From an uncultured Algibacter sp. (GTDB lineage: Bacteria > Bacteroidota > Bacteroidia > Flavobacteriales > Flavobacteriaceae): a stretch of 64,000 nt of DNA. Location: contig NZ_CANLGU010000002.1 in assembly GCF_947490405.1 (NCBI RefSeq), positions 310,001 through 374,000 on the forward strand, in the 5' to 3' direction. The position numbers and the translations under genes were made by a program. Of the stretch, positions 43,069 through 52,141 are shown in pieces (the first letter of the stretch is position 1; each line of letters opens with the position of its first letter). Below the pieces are notes generated by a model. It worked only from the letters and a program-made list of their open reading frames with translations, was not told where the DNA came from and ran no database searches.

Positions 43069-43124
43069 CAAATATATAATCTATTTTACATTTAAACAAC
43101 ATTTAGGTAACATTAAATTAACAT
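43069..43124 (-). promoter_or_regulatory. Promoter and phased TAACAT array, intergenic
   Basis: Plus-strand heptamers TTTACAT 43085, ACAACAT 43096, GTAACAT 43107, TTAACAT 43118, all 11 bp apart. The minus-strand -7 element TATATTTG is at 43069-43076. Relative to the minus gene the boxes run in the opposite orientation from the other arrays, so they could instead serve a plus-strand start toward pit. Confidence 0.6.
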
Positions 43125-43252
43125 TGACAATGTAATGCATTGATTATAAGATATTTAATTATTTAAAAAACATCAAAATTATGTAACCTTCATAATATGA
43201 GTGGTTAGTCCCAGACTTTATAAATAACATTATTAGACTTTTTGAAAAGAAC

Positions 43253-43297
43253 ATAACATTTCCATAACATTGGGTTCATTTAAAAATTCGACATTTG
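43253..43297 (+). promoter_or_regulatory. Phased TAACAT pair and -7 element before pit
   Basis: ATAACAT at 43253 and again at 43264 (11 bp apart), and GACATTTG (TTTG core) at 43290-43297, 20 bp after the second box, matching the geometry of the other arrays. The ATG is at 43325. Confidence 0.65.
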
Positions 43298-43324
43298 CTT
43301 TCAATAAAAATTTTTACATTTTAA

Positions 43325-45610
43325 ATGGGAGATATTTATATCTACATGTTAGTTGCTCTAGCGTTTTTAGCTATTGCTGATTTAGTAGTTGGTGTAAGTA
43401 ATGATGCCGTAAACTTTTTAAACTCTGCTATAGGTTCAAAAGCGGTTTCTTTTAAGACCATAATGATTGTTGCTAGTTTAGGTGTAGCCGTTGGTGCTCT
43501 AACCTCAAGCGGTATGATGGAAGTTGCTAGAAAAGGTATTTTTAATCCTAGCGAGTTTATGTTTGATGAAATCATGATCATTTTTATGGCGGTGATGATT
43601 ACAGATATTCTATTACTCGACTTCTTTAACACTCTTGGTCTTCCAACCTCAACAACTGTCTCTATTGTTTTTGAGCTTTTAGGTGCATCTGTTTGTATTG
43701 CTATTTTAAAAATAGCGTCTCCTGATAGTAATCAAACTATACTAGACTTAGGAAACTACATAAATAATGAGAAAGCCATAGAGATTATACTAGGTATTCT
43801 ATTATCTGTTGTCGTTGCATTTTCTATTGGAGCCATTATACAATTTGTATCCAGATTATTATTGTCTTTCAACTTTAGTGAAAAGCCAAAATTATTCGGT
43901 GCAATTTTTAGTGGTTTAGCTACAACTTCAATTTTATATTTTATTCTTATAAAGGGTATCAAGAATGCTTCTTTTATGAGCAGTGATCTTAAAACATTAA
44001 TATCAGATAATAATTTAGCGCTTTTAGGAATCAGTTTTATTCTACTAACATTGGTTTCAATGGCACTTATGCAATTCTTTAAGTTAAATATCTATAAAAT
44101 AATTATCGTAGTAGGTACTTTTGCTTTAGCTGTTGCTTTTGCAGGAAACGATTTAGTTAACTTCATTGGCGTCCCTATTGCTGCATTTAACTCTTACGAA
44201 GCTTGGTCTGTTTCGAATATATTACCATCAAACTTTCCAATGATAGCGCTTGGAGAACCTGTTGCTACAGAACCCGTTTTACTATTAATAGCTGGTTTGG
44301 TTATGGTGCTTACCCTTTGGTTTTCTAGTAAAGCTAAAGCAGTAGTTAAAACATCTGTGGATTTATCGCGTCAAGACTCTGGTGAGGAAAGATTTGAACC
44401 AAACTCTTTATCAAGAGGTATTGTAAGAATGAGTATTACTGCCTCTGATAATCTAAATGCAATCCTTCCTAAATCATTTAAAGCACAAATTGAAAAGCAA
44501 TTTCAAAAACCCAAATTAGCTGTTGTAATTAAGCCAGAAGATGTTCCTGCTTTTGATTTGGTAAGAGCATCAGTAAACTTAATGGTTGCTAGTGTTCTTA
44601 TTTCAATTGCGACGTCTATGAAGTTGCCTTTGTCTACAACCTATGTTACGTTTATGGTTGCTATGGGAACATCGCTTGCTGATCGTGCCTGGGGAAGTGA
44701 AAGTGCCGTATATAGAGTAGCTGGTGTATTAAATGTAGTTGGCGGATGGTTTTTTACAGCATTAAGTGCTTTTGTGGCTGCTGCAATTATGGCACTAATC
44801 TTATTTTACGGTAAAGGTTATGCGCTTACTGCTTTACTTGTTTTAGCTGTTGTTCTCCTTATTAAAAATTATTTAAGCCACAGAAAACAAGCCATAGTCC
44901 AAAAGGAAGAGAATACTTTAGAAAAAGCAGAGAGTAGCTCTACCCAAGGTGTTATCATTGAGAGTGCAGAGAATATTGCCAATGTAGTAAAACGTGGAAA
45001 TAAAATTTATACAAGTGCTATAAATGGTTTGGCTACTCATAATTTAAAACTGCTAAAAAAGAATAAAAAAAATATAGATAAGCTATCAAACGAAATTGAA
45101 TCTTTGAGAGATAATATATTTTATTTTATTAAAAATTTAGACGAACCGAGTGTTACTGCCAGTAATTTTTATATTAATATTCTAAGTCATTTACAAGACC
45201 TAGCCCAATCTTTAGAATACATTTCTAACGTGAGTTTCAAGCACGTTAATAACAATCATAAAAAGTTAAAATTCACGCAAATTAAAGAATTAAAGGAGGT
45301 CGATGCTACTTTAGAGGTACTTTTTAATGATACTAAAACAGCTTTCAATTCTCATTCATTTGAAGAGATTGGTTCTGTATTAAATAAGAAACAAGAGGTT
45401 TTTGATTTATTGACAGATAAGATTCAAAAGCAGGTAGAACGAACCAGAACCGAAGAGTCAAGTCCAAAAAACACAACACTTTACTTTAGTGTTTTATTAG
45501 AAACAAAAGATTTGTTAAAAGCTACTATGACTCTTTTAGAAGAGTATTATAATGCTCATGATGGTTCTGTTGAACCAGCAACTATTTCTGATCCTGAAAA
45601 TGATGAATAA
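43325..45610 (+). CDS. pit: PiT-family phosphate transporter fused to a PhoU-like domain
   Basis: 761 residues. The membrane part (about 1-520) has the two PiT signatures GVSNDAVNFLNSAIGS (23-38) and FAGNDLVNFIGVPIAA, with about 12 helices. Residues about 545-750 are a cytoplasmic helical bundle of PhoU/DUF47 type (NVVKRGNKIYTSAINGLATHN, LSHLQDLAQSLEYIS). Proton- or sodium-coupled uptake of inorganic phosphate, with the PhoU-like bundle as regulatory domain. Such fusions are known in Bacteroidota. Single-gene unit with its own boxes and terminator. Confidence 0.9.
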   Translation: MGDIYIYMLVALAFLAIADLVVGVSNDAVNFLNSAIGSKAVSFKTIMIVASLGVAVGALTSSGMMEVARKGIFNPSEFMFDEIMIIFMAVMITDILLLDFFNTLGLPTSTTVSIVFELLGASVCIAILKIASPDSNQTILDLGNYINNEKAIEIILGILLSVVVAFSIGAIIQFVSRLLLSFNFSEKPKLFGAIFSGLATTSILYFILIKGIKNASFMSSDLKTLISDNNLALLGISFILLTLVSMALMQFFKLNIYKIIIVVGTFALAVAFAGNDLVNFIGVPIAAFNSYEAWSVSNILPSNFPMIALGEPVATEPVLLLIAGLVMVLTLWFSSKAKAVVKTSVDLSRQDSGEERFEPNSLSRGIVRMSITASDNLNAILPKSFKAQIEKQFQKPKLAVVIKPEDVPAFDLVRASVNLMVASVLISIATSMKLPLSTTYVTFMVAMGTSLADRAWGSESAVYRVAGVLNVVGGWFFTALSAFVAAAIMALILFYGKGYALTALLVLAVVLLIKNYLSHRKQAIVQKEENTLEKAESSSTQGVIIESAENIANVVKRGNKIYTSAINGLATHNLKLLKKNKKNIDKLSNEIESLRDNIFYFIKNLDEPSVTASNFYINILSHLQDLAQSLEYISNVSFKHVNNNHKKLKFTQIKELKEVDATLEVLFNDTKTAFNSHSFEEIGSVLNKKQEVFDLLTDKIQKQVERTRTEESSPKNTTLYFSVLLETKDLLKATMTLLEEYYNAHDGSVEPATISDPENDE

Positions 45611-45635
45611 TTAAATTACAGATAAAACAATATTA

Positions 45636-45664
45636 AAAAGCGCCCTGTTGTAGGGTGCTTTTCT
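45636..45664 (+). terminator. Terminator after pit
   Basis: AAAAGCGCCCT/AGGGTGCTTTT stem with GTTG-type loop and T-rich tail. Confidence 0.8.
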
Positions 45665-45699
45665 ATTTTCATAAAAACACTACTATTAAATAAAAACAT

Positions 45700-45981
45700 A
45701 TGATTTCAACAAACGAATATTTTGGAGGTAATGTAAAATCTTTAGGCTACACATCTGCATCAGGACAATCTACTGTAGGTGTAATGGAAGCAGGCGAATA
45801 TGAATTTAGCACTTCTACACATGAAACCATGTATGTTATTGAAGGTAAAATGACAGTAAAACTTCCCAATAACAATACATGGGTAGCTTATAACCCTGGG
45901 GACTCCTTCAAAATTGATGCTAATGAAAAATTCCAAGTAAAAGTATCTAGTCAAACCTCATATTTATGCCAATATAAATAA
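45700..45981 (+). CDS. ppnP: Pyrimidine/purine nucleoside phosphorylase PpnP
   Basis: 93 residues, the length of the small cupin family formerly UPF0345/YaiE. Cleaves nucleosides with phosphate to base and ribose 1-phosphate. Signature MEAGEYEFSTSTHETMYVIEG and YNPGDSFKIDANEKFQV match E. coli PpnP. Sits between the phosphate transporter and OmpA-like gene, without clear operon ties. A nucleoside-salvage role next to a phosphate regulon fits, but no array was found before it. Confidence 0.9.
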   Translation: MISTNEYFGGNVKSLGYTSASGQSTVGVMEAGEYEFSTSTHETMYVIEGKMTVKLPNNNTWVAYNPGDSFKIDANEKFQVKVSSQTSYLCQYK

Positions 45982-46124
45982 GCTACTTTTTTATAAAAAA
46001 ACCATAACTAATTGAATTTAAGTCATTTATAAAGTATTCAATATTTATAAGAAAATAAGTTACATCTTAACATCTATAATTGTCTTTTCATCGTAAATAA
46101 AATAAATCAAAAGCTTTTTTTATT

Positions 46125-46985
46125 ATGAAGAAAATTTCAATTTTATTATTAGTTGCCCTCACTTTTTCTTGTGTTTCTAAAAAGAAATACATGGCTTTAG
46201 AACAAGAAAATGGTGAAATTAAAAGTGAATTACAAAAAACAAAAGTTGCTAAAGAAGATTTAGAAGCTAAGTTTGATAAAATTCAATCTCGTGTTGATGC
46301 CTATAATTCTAAAATAGCATCACTTAAACAAGAAAATGATGCTAAGTTAGACGTTGTAGAAGGTGTTGCATTTATGTCTAATAACACAAAAGCTAAAATG
46401 CAAGAAACACTTAAAAATGTGAATCCTGAAAAATTAGCACAAGCTAAAACACTTAAAGATTCAATGAATTTAGCTGTGGCTTACAACCTTGAAAAAACAA
46501 TTAGCGAAAGCAATATGAACGAGGATGAAGATTTTGCAGTTAATATTAACGAAACTGTTGTGATGATATCTATTGCAGATGATATGTTATTTAACACAGC
46601 AAGTTACAGACTAAGTTCTAAAGCTGATAACGTTTTACAAAAATTAGCAGATGTTATTAACTCTGAACCTAGTTTAGATGTTATGGTAGAAGGTCATACA
46701 GATTCAAGAACAATAAGCTCAGGTCATATTGCTGATAACTGGGACTTAAGTGTTTTAAGAGCCACTTCAGTAGTTAGAAAATTACAAGAGAAATATAATG
46801 TAGCTCCAGAAAAATTAATTGCAGCTGGTAGAAGTAGTTACCAACCTATTGCAGAAAATGATTCTAGAGAAAACCAAGCAAAAAATAGACGTACAAGAAT
46901 TATCATACTTCCAAACATTGATAAATTCTTTGCTTTAATGTCTGAAAACGATAATACTGTTGCAGAAAATAGCATATTAGATTAA
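46125..46985 (+). CDS. OmpA-family lipoprotein
   Basis: 286 residues. SPII signal with Cys16 (ALTFSC). A coiled-coil of heptads follows (about 24-75: LEQENGEIKSELQKTKVAKEDLE), then a linker and an OmpA/MotB peptidoglycan-binding domain (about 155-270): LNVL..LADVIN, VEGHTDSRTIS, NWDLSVLRATSVVRKL, AAGRSSYQPIAEND, NRRTRIIILP. Anchors outer membrane to peptidoglycan. Single-gene unit closed by a strong hairpin. Confidence 0.88.
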   Translation: MKKISILLLVALTFSCVSKKKYMALEQENGEIKSELQKTKVAKEDLEAKFDKIQSRVDAYNSKIASLKQENDAKLDVVEGVAFMSNNTKAKMQETLKNVNPEKLAQAKTLKDSMNLAVAYNLEKTISESNMNEDEDFAVNINETVVMISIADDMLFNTASYRLSSKADNVLQKLADVINSEPSLDVMVEGHTDSRTISSGHIADNWDLSVLRATSVVRKLQEKYNVAPEKLIAAGRSSYQPIAENDSRENQAKNRRTRIIILPNIDKFFALMSENDNTVAENSILD

Positions 46986-47009
46986 TTAATCTATTTATTT
47001 TTGTAATTA

Positions 47010-47042
47010 AAAAGCATCACGCCCTCACGTGATGCTTTTTTT
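47010..47042 (+). terminator. Terminator after the OmpA gene
   Basis: AAAGCATCAC...GTGATGCTTT with T run. Confidence 0.85.
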
Positions 47043-47072
47043 GTTTAGTTATATATTTAAAATTTACTAATA

Positions 47073-47138
47073 AAAAAAGGTATCTCAATAGAGATACCTT
47101 TTTTAAAAATTTGGGGTTCCCCCTTTCGAGGGAACCCC
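47073..47138 (-). terminator. Two further stacked hairpins before the nrdA stop
   Basis: AAGGTATCTC/GAGATACCTT (47073-47105) is flanked by A and T runs and would end the nrdBA message; GGGGTTCCC/GGGAACCCC (47113-47138) is a 9-bp GC stem nearer nrdA. With the ompA hairpin this makes three in 130 bp between convergent genes. Confidence 0.75.
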
Positions 47139-47164
47139 TAAGAAACTTTTATTAGTAGTTCCTT

Positions 47165-48961
47165 TTATCCTTCACAACTCGCACACTCTTTTTTCTGTTT
47201 GAATTTTTGAGCAGCATTCATACTGTGTTGGTAGTATAATGACTTAAGACCTAGTTTCCATGCTGTAACATAAATTTTATTAATGTCTTTTACCGGCATA
47301 TCTGGATGTACAATAATATTTACAGATTGCCCTTGGTCTATATGATTTTGCCTATTAGCAGCTTGATATACGATGTTTAACTGATCTATTTCTGAATAGG
47401 TTTTAAATACATCACGCTCATTATCAGTTAAAAATTCTAAATGTTGCACAGAACCATCATGATCTCTAATACTTCGCCACACATCTGGGGTATTCATTCC
47501 TTTTTCTTCTAAAAGGTCTAATAGGAATGGGTTCTTTATAGTGGTTTTAATTTTTGCAATATCTTTTACATAAATATTAGACCAAATAGGTTCAATCCCT
47601 TGAGAAACTTGCCCTAAAATAAAGGCTGATGATGTTGTAGGTGCTATAGCGTTTAATGTCGCATTACGTCTACCATATCCTTTTAAAACTTCAGGCTCAC
47701 CAAATAATTCGGCTAGCTCTTTAGATGCTTTATACGACTTCTCTTCTATAGTTTTAAATATTTCACTATTTAGATTAAATGCTTCTGTACTATCAAAAGA
47801 TAACATTTTTGATTGTAGTAAAGAGTGCCAACCTAAAGCGCCTAAACCTAAAGCTCTATTGTCTTTAGCAAAATTATAGGCACGCTCCATAAACATAAAT
47901 GTTTGCCTGTCTTCTAAATCATCAGAATCTCTAAATTCTTCTAATTTTTCAGTAAATTCAGTAATTACGGCATCTAAGAAATACACCATGGTTTCAACAG
48001 CATCAGTATCTTTCCATTTGTCATAATGCAATAAATTTACAGACGATAATACACATACAAACGACCATTTATCATTTGAAGGCAACATGATTTCAGTACA
48101 CAAATTACTTGCAACAATTTGATGCTTTTTGTCTTTATATACATCTGCAGCTTGATTATTAGCTTTATCCTTAAAGAAAATATATGGATATCCTATTTCA
48201 CCTCTACGTTGTATAACCTTTGCCCAAATAGAACGTTTATCAACATCACCTTCAATCATTTCTTCCATCCATTTATCAGTAACACTAACACCATGTGTTA
48301 ACTCTTGAATAGAATTACCTTCTGTACCAATTTCTAAAAACTCTTTAATATCTGGATGCTCTACAGGTAAATATGGTGAGAAACGACCTCTTCTCACAGA
48401 ACCTTGGCTAACAACATCAACCATTTTTTCAAAAAGTTGCATGATATGTACTGCTCCAGAAGACGAGCCATTGTTTTTTACTGGTGCGCCTCTGTGTCTT
48501 AAATTCCCAAAATAACCAGACGTACCACCACCTAATTTAGACATCATTCCTACCTCAGATTGGGTGTAAAGGATATTACCCATATCATCAGCGATGTTAG
48601 ATCCAAAACAACTTATTGGTAAGCCTCTCTTTTTTCCAAAGTTAGACCATACTGGTGAAGCCAAAGAGAAGAAGCCTTCAGACATGTATTTATAAAACTT
48701 ATCTGCATAACCATCAATTTTTAAAATCTGTTCTGCTCTTTCTGCTATTTCACGTATTCTTTCTTCTGGGGTAGCACCATCAGTTAAGTAACCTGATGCT
48801 AAAAATTTACGACTATTTTCAGTTAACCATTCAAACCCTTGCTCAGTAGCAGATTGATTAGCATTTTTAATTTGCTCTTTTCTTGCGTTTACAAGTTGGT
48901 CGTAGTTTGATTTTTTTTCTGTTGTTTCGTTGTTTTGAGGGGTGTTTGTTTTAATTTTCAT
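47165..48961 (-). CDS. nrdA: Ribonucleotide reductase large subunit, no ATP-cone
   Basis: 598 residues, about 150 shorter than typical NrdA because the N-terminal ATP-cone is missing. Reduces NDPs to dNDPs. Seen: the redox cysteine in PISCFGSN, NLCTEIMLPS and CVLSSVNL with active-site residues, and the C-terminal CxxC (C593, C596 in ECASCEG) that is recharged by thioredoxin. The subunit is of the flavobacterial NrdAi type, in which activity control has moved to NrdB. It starts 3 bp after nrdB, so both are co-translated. Confidence 0.93.
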   Translation of the reverse strand: MKIKTNTPQNNETTEKKSNYDQLVNARKEQIKNANQSATEQGFEWLTENSRKFLASGYLTDGATPEERIREIAERAEQILKIDGYADKFYKYMSEGFFSLASPVWSNFGKKRGLPISCFGSNIADDMGNILYTQSEVGMMSKLGGGTSGYFGNLRHRGAPVKNNGSSSGAVHIMQLFEKMVDVVSQGSVRRGRFSPYLPVEHPDIKEFLEIGTEGNSIQELTHGVSVTDKWMEEMIEGDVDKRSIWAKVIQRRGEIGYPYIFFKDKANNQAADVYKDKKHQIVASNLCTEIMLPSNDKWSFVCVLSSVNLLHYDKWKDTDAVETMVYFLDAVITEFTEKLEEFRDSDDLEDRQTFMFMERAYNFAKDNRALGLGALGWHSLLQSKMLSFDSTEAFNLNSEIFKTIEEKSYKASKELAELFGEPEVLKGYGRRNATLNAIAPTTSSAFILGQVSQGIEPIWSNIYVKDIAKIKTTIKNPFLLDLLEEKGMNTPDVWRSIRDHDGSVQHLEFLTDNERDVFKTYSEIDQLNIVYQAANRQNHIDQGQSVNIIVHPDMPVKDINKIYVTAWKLGLKSLYYQHSMNAAQKFKQKKECASCEG

Positions 48962-48964
48962 AGT

Positions 48965-50239
48965 TTAAAATAGGTCGTCACTGGTTATACTTTTTGTTCT
49001 TTTACTATAGTTAATGGATCGTTTTACAAAGAAATCGCCGTGTTTGGTTCCAATAATTTCATCATCAAACCATTCAGTTTGCGCTAATAATTCATCATCC
49101 ACTTCAAAAACTTTATCAATACCAATACTCTCTAATGAGTTATTGAATCGTTTTTTAATGAATTCATTTACAACAGCTTTAGGCAAGAAATCCAATTCGC
49201 CCGCTTCAAAAATCCAATCAACAATATCACTTTCAGCCTTAAAAGCTTCTTTGCAAATAGTTTGAATTTTACCGTTGTACTCTTCACCAAACCAACTTGG
49301 GTTTTCCTTTTTGATGATTTTGATAATATCAATACCAAAGTCTCCGTGTATTTGCTCTTCTTTTGAAGTTGCTTCTACCACATTAGATATACCTTTAAGC
49401 ATGTTTTTATGCTTGTTAAAAGCCATGATGATTAAAAACTGAGAAAACAATGATACATGTTCAATAAACAGTGAGAATAACAAAATGGATTCTGCATATT
49501 CTTGAATATTTTCACTTTTAGAGTTTTTTAGAGCCGTTTCTAAATAATGTACACGTCTCATGATAACAGGTTTCTTTTTTAGAGCTTTAAACTCTTCATT
49601 AAGACCCAATATTTCTAATAAATGTGAGTAGGCATCATGGTGGCGTACTTCACTTTCAGCAAAAGTTGATCCCACAGATCCTATTTCTGGTTTAGGCATT
49701 TTTTGATAAATATCTCCCCAAAATGATTTCACAGCAACTTCTATTTGAGAAATTGCTAACATGGTGTTTTTAATAGCAGATTTCTCAGTTGCATTAAGTT
49801 GTGCTTTAAAATCTTGAATATCACTTGTGAAGTTAAACTCAGTGTGAATCCAATATGAATGCCTAATAGCATTTACATATTCATATAAATCAGGATATTC
49901 GTAAGGTTTCAGATTAATACGCTTCTCAAAAATGTTAGTTTGTCTTTTTCTAGCTTGCTCATCTCTATATAAAATGTAGGCTTTGGCTGCATTATGAAAC
50001 GCACTATCCATCAATTTATCTTCAACAATATCTTGTACTTGTTCTACTGTAGGAACGTACCTGTTATCCACAGCTTTTCTTGCTAAAAGAGATTCAAATA
50101 CTCTGTCTGAAATATCTTTTGCATCCTCTTTAGTACCATGGTTTACAGAAAGCATAGCTTTTTCAATAGCACTAGTGATTTTGTCTAAAACGAAAGGGGT
50201 AGTTTCGTAGTCGCGTTTAATAATGTGAGTTATTTCCAT
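48965..50239 (-). CDS. nrdB: Ribonucleotide reductase small subunit with N-terminal ATP-cone
   Basis: 424 residues. The first 95 (VLDKITSAIEKAMLSVN, VPTVEQVQDIVEDKLMD, AAKAYILYRDEQARKR) form an ATP-cone, which is normally part of NrdA. The ferritin-like radical domain follows (about 110-400) with FAESEVRHHDAYSHLLE and KEEQIHGDFG carrying metal ligands. The arrangement equals that of Leeuwenhoekiella blandensis NrdB, where the cone inhibits by making NrdB tetramers with dATP. First gene of the nrdB-nrdA unit; the leader carries a tandem duplication. Confidence 0.93.
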   Translation of the reverse strand: MEITHIIKRDYETTPFVLDKITSAIEKAMLSVNHGTKEDAKDISDRVFESLLARKAVDNRYVPTVEQVQDIVEDKLMDSAFHNAAKAYILYRDEQARKRQTNIFEKRINLKPYEYPDLYEYVNAIRHSYWIHTEFNFTSDIQDFKAQLNATEKSAIKNTMLAISQIEVAVKSFWGDIYQKMPKPEIGSVGSTFAESEVRHHDAYSHLLEILGLNEEFKALKKKPVIMRRVHYLETALKNSKSENIQEYAESILLFSLFIEHVSLFSQFLIIMAFNKHKNMLKGISNVVEATSKEEQIHGDFGIDIIKIIKKENPSWFGEEYNGKIQTICKEAFKAESDIVDWIFEAGELDFLPKAVVNEFIKKRFNNSLESIGIDKVFEVDDELLAQTEWFDDEIIGTKHGDFFVKRSINYSKRTKSITSDDLF

Positions 50240-50719
50240 TTGATGGTATTGGTTAAATAATTAACATACAAAGACTTGCAGGATTTTCCCTGAAAAACAC
50301 ACCCTAAAATCTGGTGCATTTTAGAAAAACTTTATTGAAAAATATCTTTTCGATAAAAATGGCTTCAACAAAGATTATAAATTGTTAAATGTATTTTTGA
50401 TAATCTTAAAATACCTTTTTAACAAGTTTATTAACAAGCTAATTTTGTGTTTTTACTCAGAATTGAGCTCAACAAAGATTGCAAAATGATTGATACGTTT
50501 TTAAGTGAATCTAAAAACCTTTTCAACAAGTTTTTAACAAAGATTTTTTTGTGTTGAAACTCAGAAGTTTACAGAAAAAATTAGTTAAATTATTGAAAAT
50601 CAATATTTTAACTTTTTTTAAAATTTAAAATGTTTACAAAAAAAAATAAAGTTATTGAAATGAAAAGTCCTTTGTTCATGGGGCTTTTTAAGGTGTTTTT
50701 TGATGTTTTTTTGGAAGTG
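50240..50719. other. Long AT-rich leader of nrdBA
   Basis: 480 bp without a gene. It holds a 104-bp degenerate tandem duplication and is probably the regulatory region of nrdBA and of the minus-strand gene at 50720, whose stop is at its edge. No perfect -7 element was found; CAAAGACT at 50271 (minus AGTCTTTG) is the closest. Confidence 0.5.
50365..50570. repeat. Degenerate 104-bp tandem duplication in the nrdBA leader
   Basis: Units start TCAACAAAGATT at 50365 and 50469 and both end with an ACTCAGAA block at 50456 and 50560 (spacing 104 bp). Shared inner blocks include ACCTTTTT.AACAAGTTT and a TTTTGTGTT near the end. Sequence between blocks has diverged. Confidence 0.65.
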
Positions 50720-51283
50720 TTAAAAAGTTTGTGCAACCTTTTCTAATTCGGTATACCAATCTTCACCAAATTTTCTTATGAGTGCCTCTTTTACGAATTT
50801 ATAAACAGGAACTTGAAGCTCTTTACCAAGTGCACAAGCATCATCGCAAATTTGCCATTTATGATAATTTACTGCCGAAAACTCAGTGTAATCTTGAACT
50901 CGAATTGGATATAAATGACATGAAACTGGTTTTTTCCATGATACCTCTCCTTGGTTATATGCCTCTTCAATAGCACAAAGTGCTATCTTGTTTTCATCAA
51001 AAATAACATAAGCACAATCCGCTCCATTAATAAGTGGTGTTTCCAATTCTCCTTCTTCAGTAGTAATATATGCCCCTTGAGATTCAATAGCATCAATACC
51101 TTCTTTTCGCAAAAAGGGTTTCACTTTAGGATAAATATCTTTTAAAATTTTTGCTTCGTCAGATTCTATAGGAGCTCCTGCATCACCATCAATACAACAC
51201 GCACCTTTACATGCCGATAGATTACAAACAAAATCTTTTTCTATAATATCTTCTGAAACTATGGTTTTCCCTAGCTGAAACAT
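50720..51283 (-). CDS. DUF3109 cysteine-rich protein
   Basis: 187 residues. Conserved cysteines in CNLSACKGACC (21-31), DCAYVIF, CAIEEAY, SCHLYPIR, CDDACALG: the DUF3109 pattern with probable iron-sulphur or zinc coordination. No signal peptide; cytoplasmic. Function unknown across the family; widespread in Bacteroidota as a single gene. Its stop abuts the nrdBA leader. Confidence 0.85.
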   Translation of the reverse strand: MFQLGKTIVSEDIIEKDFVCNLSACKGACCIDGDAGAPIESDEAKILKDIYPKVKPFLRKEGIDAIESQGAYITTEEGELETPLINGADCAYVIFDENKIALCAIEEAYNQGEVSWKKPVSCHLYPIRVQDYTEFSAVNYHKWQICDDACALGKELQVPVYKFVKEALIRKFGEDWYTELEKVAQTF

Positions 51284-51410
51284 AAAAACGCATTAAAAAA
51301 CGTTTACAAAAATAGACAAACTTTGACTTTATTTTTAAGATAATTAACTAATAATGCTATACTTTTGCGAAAAATTAAGAATTCCATAAAACTGGGATTT
51401 TAATTTTTAG

Positions 51411-51430
51411 ATTCCCGCATCCGCGAGAAT
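51411..51430. repeat. Small palindromic repeat
   Basis: ATTCCCGC...GCGAGAAT, followed by GAC, a widespread REP-type hairpin with a 4-base loop. Found in the short gap before MarC. Confidence 0.55.
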
Positions 51431-51492
51431 GACAATTCTATAGGATTTGCAAAAATTTGCAAGACCTTTTTTAAATATAAAATGCTCTAGTT

Positions 51493-52080
51493 ATGCAGTT
51501 TAACTTTAAAGAAATATTTACCGCTTTCATGGTTTTGTTTGCAGTGATTGATATTGTTGGAAACATTCCTATTGTTATTGATTTAAGAAAAAAAGCTGGA
51601 CATATTCAAAGCGAAAAAGCTTCTATTGTAGCTGGTATTATTTTAATTATATTCTTGTTTTTAGGAAAAAGCATATTAAATCTTATTGGTATTGATGTTA
51701 ATTCGTTTGCTGTAGCAGGTGCTTTTATATTATTTTTTATTGCTTTAGAAATGATTCTTGGTATCACTCTTTACAAGCAAGATGAAAATGCATCTTTAAC
51801 AACTGCTGTTTTTCCATTAGCATTTCCGCTTATTGCTGGTCCAGGAAGCTTAACTACTCTACTGTCTTTAAGAGCAGAGTTTAGGACAGAAAATATTATA
51901 ATTGCCGTTTTAATGAATGTTATTATTATTTATATTGTACTTAAAACATCATCAAGAATAGAACGCTTTTTAGGAGCAAACGGTATTAATATTATACGAA
52001 AAGTATTTGGTGTTATTTTATTGGCTATTGCCGTAAAATTATTTGCGCATAACATTAAAGCCTTGTTTGACTTAGTATAA
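51493..52080 (+). CDS. MarC-family membrane protein
   Basis: 195 residues and six transmembrane helices. NIPIVIDLR near the N-terminus, ALEMILGITLY in the middle and AFPLIAGPGSLTTLL match MarC/UPF0056. Once linked to multiple antibiotic resistance, that role was not upheld, and the function is open. The next small membrane protein is 61 bp downstream; the three genes to 52953 run in the same direction with short gaps. Confidence 0.88.
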   Translation: MQFNFKEIFTAFMVLFAVIDIVGNIPIVIDLRKKAGHIQSEKASIVAGIILIIFLFLGKSILNLIGIDVNSFAVAGAFILFFIALEMILGITLYKQDENASLTTAVFPLAFPLIAGPGSLTTLLSLRAEFRTENIIIAVLMNVIIIYIVLKTSSRIERFLGANGINIIRKVFGVILLAIAVKLFAHNIKALFDLV

Positions 52081-52141
52081 GTGAAACAACAAAATTTTAC
52101 AAATAAAAGGCTATTTTAAATGGTCTATAAAATTAAAATAC

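Noticed and set aside
50240-50719. Replication origin
   Set aside because: AT-rich with repeats, but no TTATCCACA-type DnaA boxes and no dnaA, gyrB or rpmH genes near.
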